From an uncultured Collinsella sp. (GTDB taxonomy: Bacteria; Actinomycetota; Coriobacteriia; Coriobacteriales; Coriobacteriaceae): a stretch of 64,000 nucleotides of DNA. This document shows, piece by piece, positions 60,392 through 64,000 of the stretch. The stretch is from NCBI GenBank assembly GCA_900756765.1, contig CAAELE010000022.1:27015-91014 (forward strand), read 5' to 3'. The number at the start of each line of letters is the position of its first letter. Position 1 is the stretch's first letter. A program made the position numbers and the translations under genes. A model generated the notes under the pieces. It saw only the letters and a list, made by a program, of their open reading frames with translations, made no database searches and was not told the origin of the DNA.

Positions 60392-61606
60392 TTACTGCGC
60401 ATTAAAAACGTAGCGGTCCAGGCGCTCGCACGCCTCCCTTACGCGCGAAAGCGGCAGCGCCAGATTCACGCGGATGTGGCAGGGTCCGTGGAACGGACGG
60501 CCGTCCTGATAGCCCACGCCCACACGTGCGCCCTCGTCGAGCAGCCACTGAATATCGTGCCCATGCACGCAGCACCACTCCGTGCAGTCCAGGAACACCA
60601 TATAGGTGCCCTGCGGGCGCGAATAGGACACGCCCTCAAAATGCTCGTCCACGTAATCGCAGAAGTAGTCAATGTTGCCCTCGATAACCTCGTTGAGCTC
60701 ATCGAGCCACTCGTAGCCCTGCGGCTGGTAGGCGCCGATAAGCGCATGCATCGAAAGGACATTCATCTCGTTGTAGTGGGTCTTATTGGACACGGCGCAC
60801 ACGCGGTCGCGCAGCGTCTCGTTATAGATGATGTGGTAGCTGCCGACCAGGCCCGCAAGGTTAAACGTCTTGCTCGGCGCATAGAGGGCGACCGTGCGCA
60901 TGCGGGCATCCTCGCTCACCGACTGCGTCGGGATATGCTTGTGACCCGGCAGGATGATGTCGGACCAGATCTCATCCGAGATCACCACGCAATCGTGCTG
61001 GCGATAGATGTCCATGGCGCGTTCAATCTCGTCGCGCTCCCATACGCGCCCGCAGGGATTGTGCGGCGAGCAGAACACCGCGGCATGAACGTGGTTTTGG
61101 GTGAGCTTGCGTTCCATGTCCTCAAAGTCCATGCGCCACACGCCCTGGTCGTCGAGCTTGAGTGGGCTGTGGACAATGCGATAGCCCGCCGCTTCGATGG
61201 ACTTGGTAAAGCCGATGTAGGTAGGGCTGTGGACCAGCACCGCATCGCCCGGCTGGACATACGCGCGCAGGGTCGACACGACACCGCCCAGCACGCCGTT
61301 CTCGTAGCCGATATGTTCCGGGAGCAGACCCTCGACGCCATTACGGCGGCTCTGCCATTCGATGATACGGTCGAAGTACTCGGGGCGCGGATCGAAATAG
61401 CCAAACATGGGATGCTGGGCGCGCTGAATGATGTACTCCTGGACCGTGGGCACCGTGGCAAAGTTCATGTCCGCTACCCACATGGGGATGCGGTCGAAGC
61501 CCTCGTCGGGTGCGTTCGGAGCCATGCCGGGGATTTCGCCCCAGGAGTCAACGGCGATGGCGTCCATGCCGTGGCGGTCGATAAGCGAAGTAAAGTCGTA
61601 TTTCAT
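60392..61606 (-). CDS. MalY/PatB-type PLP-dependent C-S lyase or aminotransferase
   Basis: A 404-residue fold-type I PLP enzyme of the MalY/PatB group, with cystathionine beta-lyase activity in known members. The N-terminal Met-Trp-Val-Ala-Asp-Met-Asn-Phe (42-49), Ser-Pro-His-Asn-Pro-Cys-Gly-Arg (about 180-187), Ser-Asp-Glu-Ile-Trp-Ser-Asp, and the PLP Lys246 in Ala-Pro-Ser-Lys-Thr-Phe-Asn-Leu-Ala-Gly are diagnostic. Start at 61606 follows GGGAG. Likely makes homocysteine or releases sulfide from cysteine; single gene. Confidence 0.9.
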   Translation of the reverse strand: MKYDFTSLIDRHGMDAIAVDSWGEIPGMAPNAPDEGFDRIPMWVADMNFATVPTVQEYIIQRAQHPMFGYFDPRPEYFDRIIEWQSRRNGVEGLLPEHIGYENGVLGGVVSTLRAYVQPGDAVLVHSPTYIGFTKSIEAAGYRIVHSPLKLDDQGVWRMDFEDMERKLTQNHVHAAVFCSPHNPCGRVWERDEIERAMDIYRQHDCVVISDEIWSDIILPGHKHIPTQSVSEDARMRTVALYAPSKTFNLAGLVGSYHIIYNETLRDRVCAVSNKTHYNEMNVLSMHALIGAYQPQGYEWLDELNEVIEGNIDYFCDYVDEHFEGVSYSRPQGTYMVFLDCTEWCCVHGHDIQWLLDEGARVGVGYQDGRPFHGPCHIRVNLALPLSRVREACERLDRYVFNAQ

Positions 61607-61718
61607 GCTGAGCTCCCGTGCAAAGCGGATTGTTTTGGTAGGCGTTATTGTCCACCAGCGTGGGCGGTTTTGGCATGGGGTTTGGCGTTGAATTTGGCGG
61701 GCGCCGGCGAATGGCCGG

Positions 61719-62456
61719 CTAATCCCGCGCGTCGTTGACGGCGGCTACCGTCAACCTGGTTCCATCAACCGTAAAGGATATGTCAAGCCCAGCGTAAGCC
61801 AGATGGTAGACGCGGTTTGGCTCGTGTTTGCTACCCGCGCGGCGCGGATCCTGGCGAAGGACCTCGACCAACCCGGGGAGCTTTGTGGGCGGGACCATCT
61901 CCTGCAGCGCTTGCGGGAACTCGATATCGAGCTCTTGCCACGGCGTATCCTCAATCCAGCCGCCCGTTGCATCCGGGTGGCAGTCCGCAAACGGAATGTA
62001 GGGCTTAATGTCGTAGATGGGCGTGCCGTCGCGCAGATCGGCTCCCAGCACATGAATGATGGGACCGTCGTCGGTAAGCTCCACGCGGTCGAGCTTGACG
62101 CAGGTGAGACCGATAGGATTAGGGCGAAACGGACTGCGTGTGGCAAACACGCCCACGCGCTCGGCCCCGCCCAGGCGCGGCGGACGCACGGTCTTCGACC
62201 ACTTGGCGTTGGTGCCGGACCTGTCCTGCGCCTTGGCATCGGCGGCGATGTCTTCCGCCGTGCCGCCGGGCGTTCCGTTTTCAAAGCGCCAGAGCAGCCA
62301 TAGGTGAGAGAAGGAGTCCAGGCCCTCAACTGCCGCGCTAAAGGCAAATTCCTGCTCAAAGACGATGCGTCCCTCAAGATGAGGCGCCAAAAAGCTGTTG
62401 CGCGGAATGCCGAACTTCTGCGGCAGGTCGGTATGTATGTGTGCAATAGGTTCCAT
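61719..62456 (-). CDS. trmO: tRNA (N6-threonylcarbamoyladenosine(37)-N6)-methyltransferase, TrmO-like
   Basis: A 245-residue beta-barrel methyltransferase of the TrmO/YaeB family, methylating t6A37 in tRNA-Thr. The Phe-Gly-Ile-Pro-Arg start (about 16-20), Phe-Ser-His-Leu-Trp-Leu-Leu-Trp (about 50-57), Arg-Ser-Pro-Phe-Arg-Pro-Asn-Pro-Ile-Gly-Leu-Thr (about 106-117) and Asp-Ile-Lys-Pro-Tyr are family motifs. No ribosome site precedes the ATG at 62456; TACAAT 7 nt upstream could be a -10 box, so the mRNA may be leaderless. Confidence 0.88.
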   Translation of the reverse strand: MEPIAHIHTDLPQKFGIPRNSFLAPHLEGRIVFEQEFAFSAAVEGLDSFSHLWLLWRFENGTPGGTAEDIAADAKAQDRSGTNAKWSKTVRPPRLGGAERVGVFATRSPFRPNPIGLTCVKLDRVELTDDGPIIHVLGADLRDGTPIYDIKPYIPFADCHPDATGGWIEDTPWQELDIEFPQALQEMVPPTKLPGLVEVLRQDPRRAGSKHEPNRVYHLAYAGLDISFTVDGTRLTVAAVNDARD

Positions 62457-62596
62457 GCCGGTCATTGTACGGCACTGGTGCGCGGGCGAGGGGCCGCGAT
62501 TCCCGCTCATCGCCATCTGCATGCAACCAACGGTTGCTTGGAAGGGTGCCTGCCGCCGCGTATGCTTAAGCCATCAACCAGCAGAAAGGAGCCGTT

Positions 62597-63424
62597 ATGG
62601 CCTTCGCAGAAAAGCTCATCGCCGTCCGTCGCGCCAACAATCTCACCCAAGAGCAGCTCGCCGCCAAGCTCTACGTCACGCGCCAAGCCGTCAGCCGTTG
62701 GGAACGCGGCGAGGTCACACCGGGCATCGACATGATGAAGCTCATTGCCGCCGTGACCGGCGAGCCTCTGTTTCACCTGCTCGAAATGCCCGAGCACTAT
62801 TGCCAGAGCTGCGGCATGATACTCACGCCCGACGACTGCGGCACCGACGCCACGGGCGCCACGACCGATCATTACTGCAAGTGGTGCTACGACCACGGCA
62901 AGTACACCTATGACACCACCATGGAGGCGATGATTGAGGATTGTGCCCCGCGCCTGGCGCAAAACACCGGCATGTCGCTCGATGAAGCCGTCTCGCTCAT
63001 GGGCGCCGTGCTGCCGCAACTGGAGCGCTGGCGCTCCGTGCACGAAAACGAGGAGCGCTACGGTGCCGAGGCGCGAGCGCGCTATGGCGACGAGGCGATC
63101 GACGCCGCAAACGAAGCACTGCTGGATATGGATCCCGAGACATGGAACGACATGAAGGAACTTGAACGCGCTATTCTGGGCCAGCTCTCGATTGCCATGG
63201 GCGACGGCGATGCGGACGGAAACGTGGCTCGCAAGCTTGTCGCGATGCATCGTCGCTGGATTGCTCTCAACTGGGGATGCGAGCCCCAAGACGAGGCGTA
63301 CCTGGGGCTCGCCCACGGCTATCTTACCGACCAGCGCTTTGTTGACTACTACGACAAGCCCTGCGGCACCGGAGCCACGGCGTTTCTGGTACAGGCAATC
63401 GAGTCGTCGTTGACGCGTGCATAG
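62597..63424 (+). CDS. XRE regulator with zinc ribbon and TipAS-like domain
   Basis: A 275-residue regulator. The XRE helix-turn-helix is at 1-60 (Leu-Thr-Gln-Glu-Gln-Leu-Ala; Thr-Arg-Gln-Ala-Val-Ser-Arg-Trp-Glu). A zinc ribbon follows with Cys69, Cys72, Cys94, Cys97. The last ~165 residues resemble the TipAS ligand domain (Tyr-Leu-Gly-Leu-Ala-His-Gly-Tyr and Tyr-Tyr-Asp-Lys-Pro-Cys-Gly-Thr-Gly), which binds thiopeptide antibiotics in TipA but is normally fused to a MerR head. Start at 62597 follows AAAGGAG. No target operon is obvious; the glutaredoxin gene is 51 nt downstream. Confidence 0.85.
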   Translation: MAFAEKLIAVRRANNLTQEQLAAKLYVTRQAVSRWERGEVTPGIDMMKLIAAVTGEPLFHLLEMPEHYCQSCGMILTPDDCGTDATGATTDHYCKWCYDHGKYTYDTTMEAMIEDCAPRLAQNTGMSLDEAVSLMGAVLPQLERWRSVHENEERYGAEARARYGDEAIDAANEALLDMDPETWNDMKELERAILGQLSIAMGDGDADGNVARKLVAMHRRWIALNWGCEPQDEAYLGLAHGYLTDQRFVDYYDKPCGTGATAFLVQAIESSLTRA

Positions 63425-63475
63425 ACCGCGGCGGCTTTGGGTATTTCAATCGAAACCTCAACCGATTGGAGACCT

Positions 63476-63721
63476 ATGGCTACTGATCACGAGCTCGCGC
63501 TCTACGTTATGACCGGCTGCCCGTATTGCATAAAGGTCAAGCGTTTCCTGGCCGATAACGGCGTGACCATCCCCGAGCGCAATATCTCGACCGACCCCGA
63601 AGCCGAGCAGACGCTCATCGCCGTCGGCGGAAAACGCCAGGTTCCCTGCCTGTTCATTGACGGCGCGCCACTCTACGAATCGAACGACATCATCGCGTGG
63701 ATACAGAAGAACCTGCTCTAG
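63476..63721 (+). CDS. Glutaredoxin
   Basis: An 81-residue thioredoxin-fold protein with the dithiol active site Cys15-Pro-Tyr-Cys18, the cis-Pro loop Val-Pro-Cys-Leu-Phe-Ile and the C-terminal Glu-Ser-Asn-Asp-Ile-Ile helix of glutaredoxin/NrdH-like proteins. Start at 63476 follows GGAG. It probably reduces disulfides in the cytoplasm. It may be read through from the XRE-TipAS gene 51 nt upstream. Confidence 0.88.
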   Translation: MATDHELALYVMTGCPYCIKVKRFLADNGVTIPERNISTDPEAEQTLIAVGGKRQVPCLFIDGAPLYESNDIIAWIQKNLL

Positions 63722-63773
63722 CGTTCTATTGCGGTCGGCCGGCCCCAACGCACAAACCCATACGGCACAAACA

Positions 63774-63828
63774 TGTACGTCAGCATCCAAAGTCGACATT
63801 TTTCGACATCTTTGGATGCTGACGTACA
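63774..63828. repeat. Perfect 19-bp hairpin after glutaredoxin
   Basis: Bases 63774-63792 and 63810-63828 are exact reverse complements; the 17-nt loop holds a direct repeat TCGACAT. TTTTTG follows 2 nt later, so it may terminate the glutaredoxin gene, but its AT/GC-mixed long stem is more like a palindromic repeat element. Confidence 0.75.
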
Positions 63829-63853
63829 GCTTTTTGCATGGGCCTACCACAGG

Positions 63854-63882
63854 TAGTCATTGGGGACGTTCTTAAATGACTA
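63854..63882. repeat. Palindromic repeat, CTAGTCATT family, copy 6
   Basis: TAGTCATT and AATGACTA flank GGGGACGTTCTTA, the same unit as at 53614. It sits exactly at the border between GC-rich host DNA and the AT-rich right end. Confidence 0.85.
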
Positions 63883-63895
63883 GTTACTTGTATTT

Positions 63896-64000
63896 TTAAA
63901 AAAAATGTTCAGCTAAAGTAAACTTACATTCAGGATAATTTGAACAACCATAAAACGATTTTTTTAATACAATATTGTTGCCACACTTAGGACATTTTCC
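63896..64000 (-). CDS. C-terminal end of a topoisomerase-type C4 zinc-finger protein (continues past the window)
   Basis: The last 34 codons of a minus-strand gene. The product has Cys-Pro-Lys-Cys-Gly, then Tyr-Gly-Cys-Ser-Asn-Tyr-Pro-Glu-Cys-Lys-Phe-Thr, the C4 zinc finger found at the end of type IA topoisomerases and in some restriction or NERD-domain proteins. Codons are AT-rich (ATT, TTA, AAA, TTT), unlike every other gene here, which points to foreign origin. The stop is TAA at 63896. The main domain lies outside, so the enzyme type is unknown. Confidence 0.65.
   Translation of the reverse strand, partial: GKCPKCGNNIVLKKSFYGCSNYPECKFTLAEHFF

Overview
The window reads as a GC-rich chromosome segment from a gut actinobacterium of the class Coriobacteriia, most likely Collinsella. 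This is inferred from gene content and composition: a bile salt hydrolase, cell-wall proteins ending in an LAxTG sorting signal, GC-rich third codon positions and strong AAGGAGG-type ribosome binding sites. No rRNA, tRNA or CRISPR array was seen. Most genes are housekeeping or environmental-response genes in short operons. The last ~100 bases are AT-rich and look like the edge of imported DNA.

Layout. 1-5.8 kb: tail of a DMT exporter, a Kup potassium transporter behind a hairpin-rich leader, bile salt hydrolase, a deformylase homologue without its catalytic Glu, and a purine permease. 5.8-9.9 kb: two tandem LAATG-anchored surface proteins made by a duplication that also copied the last codons of the permease. 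10-15.4 kb: esterase, uracil permease, MetE-like methyltransferase with a LysR regulator, HAD phosphatase. 15.4-17.6 kb: a TPP riboswitch controlling thiM, a thiamine-binding protein gene and thiE. 17.6-23.4 kb: patatin lipase and two c-di-GMP signalling proteins. 24-27.2 kb: iron-sulfur flavoprotein, Spx/ArsC-like protein without its Cys, CobW GTPase, TrmL. 27.2-32.8 kb: two AAA ATPase genes, each bounded on both sides by a TGTGACAAA palindrome, around a UvrA2-GNAT operon. 32.8-38.5 kb: TetM-like GTPase, RsmJ, RlmA and small proteins. 38.7-44.4 kb: MATE pump, LysR/EamA divergent pair, Ung, SDR, queuosine-precursor-type transporter. 44.5-48.6 kb: RF3, an array of four palindromes, and a GntR-ABC operon. 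48.8-53.5 kb: a 180-bp element with perfect 36-bp inverted ends, an EamA transporter, methyltransferase, ClC channel, LOG protein, K+ channel. 53.8-60.3 kb: a fused and a split version of a solute-binding sensor kinase. 60.4-64 kb: MalY, TrmO, an XRE-zinc ribbon-TipAS regulator, glutaredoxin, and the end of a topoisomerase-type zinc-finger protein.

The unusual layer is a dense set of palindromic intergenic repeats. Three families (arms TGTGACAAA, ACCTGCCAA, CTAGTCATT or CCGGCA) have different arms but related GGGAC-containing centres. Some overlap stop codons. In this window the TGTGACAAA family occurs only next to the two ATPase genes. This arrangement is the best candidate for an undescribed system here.
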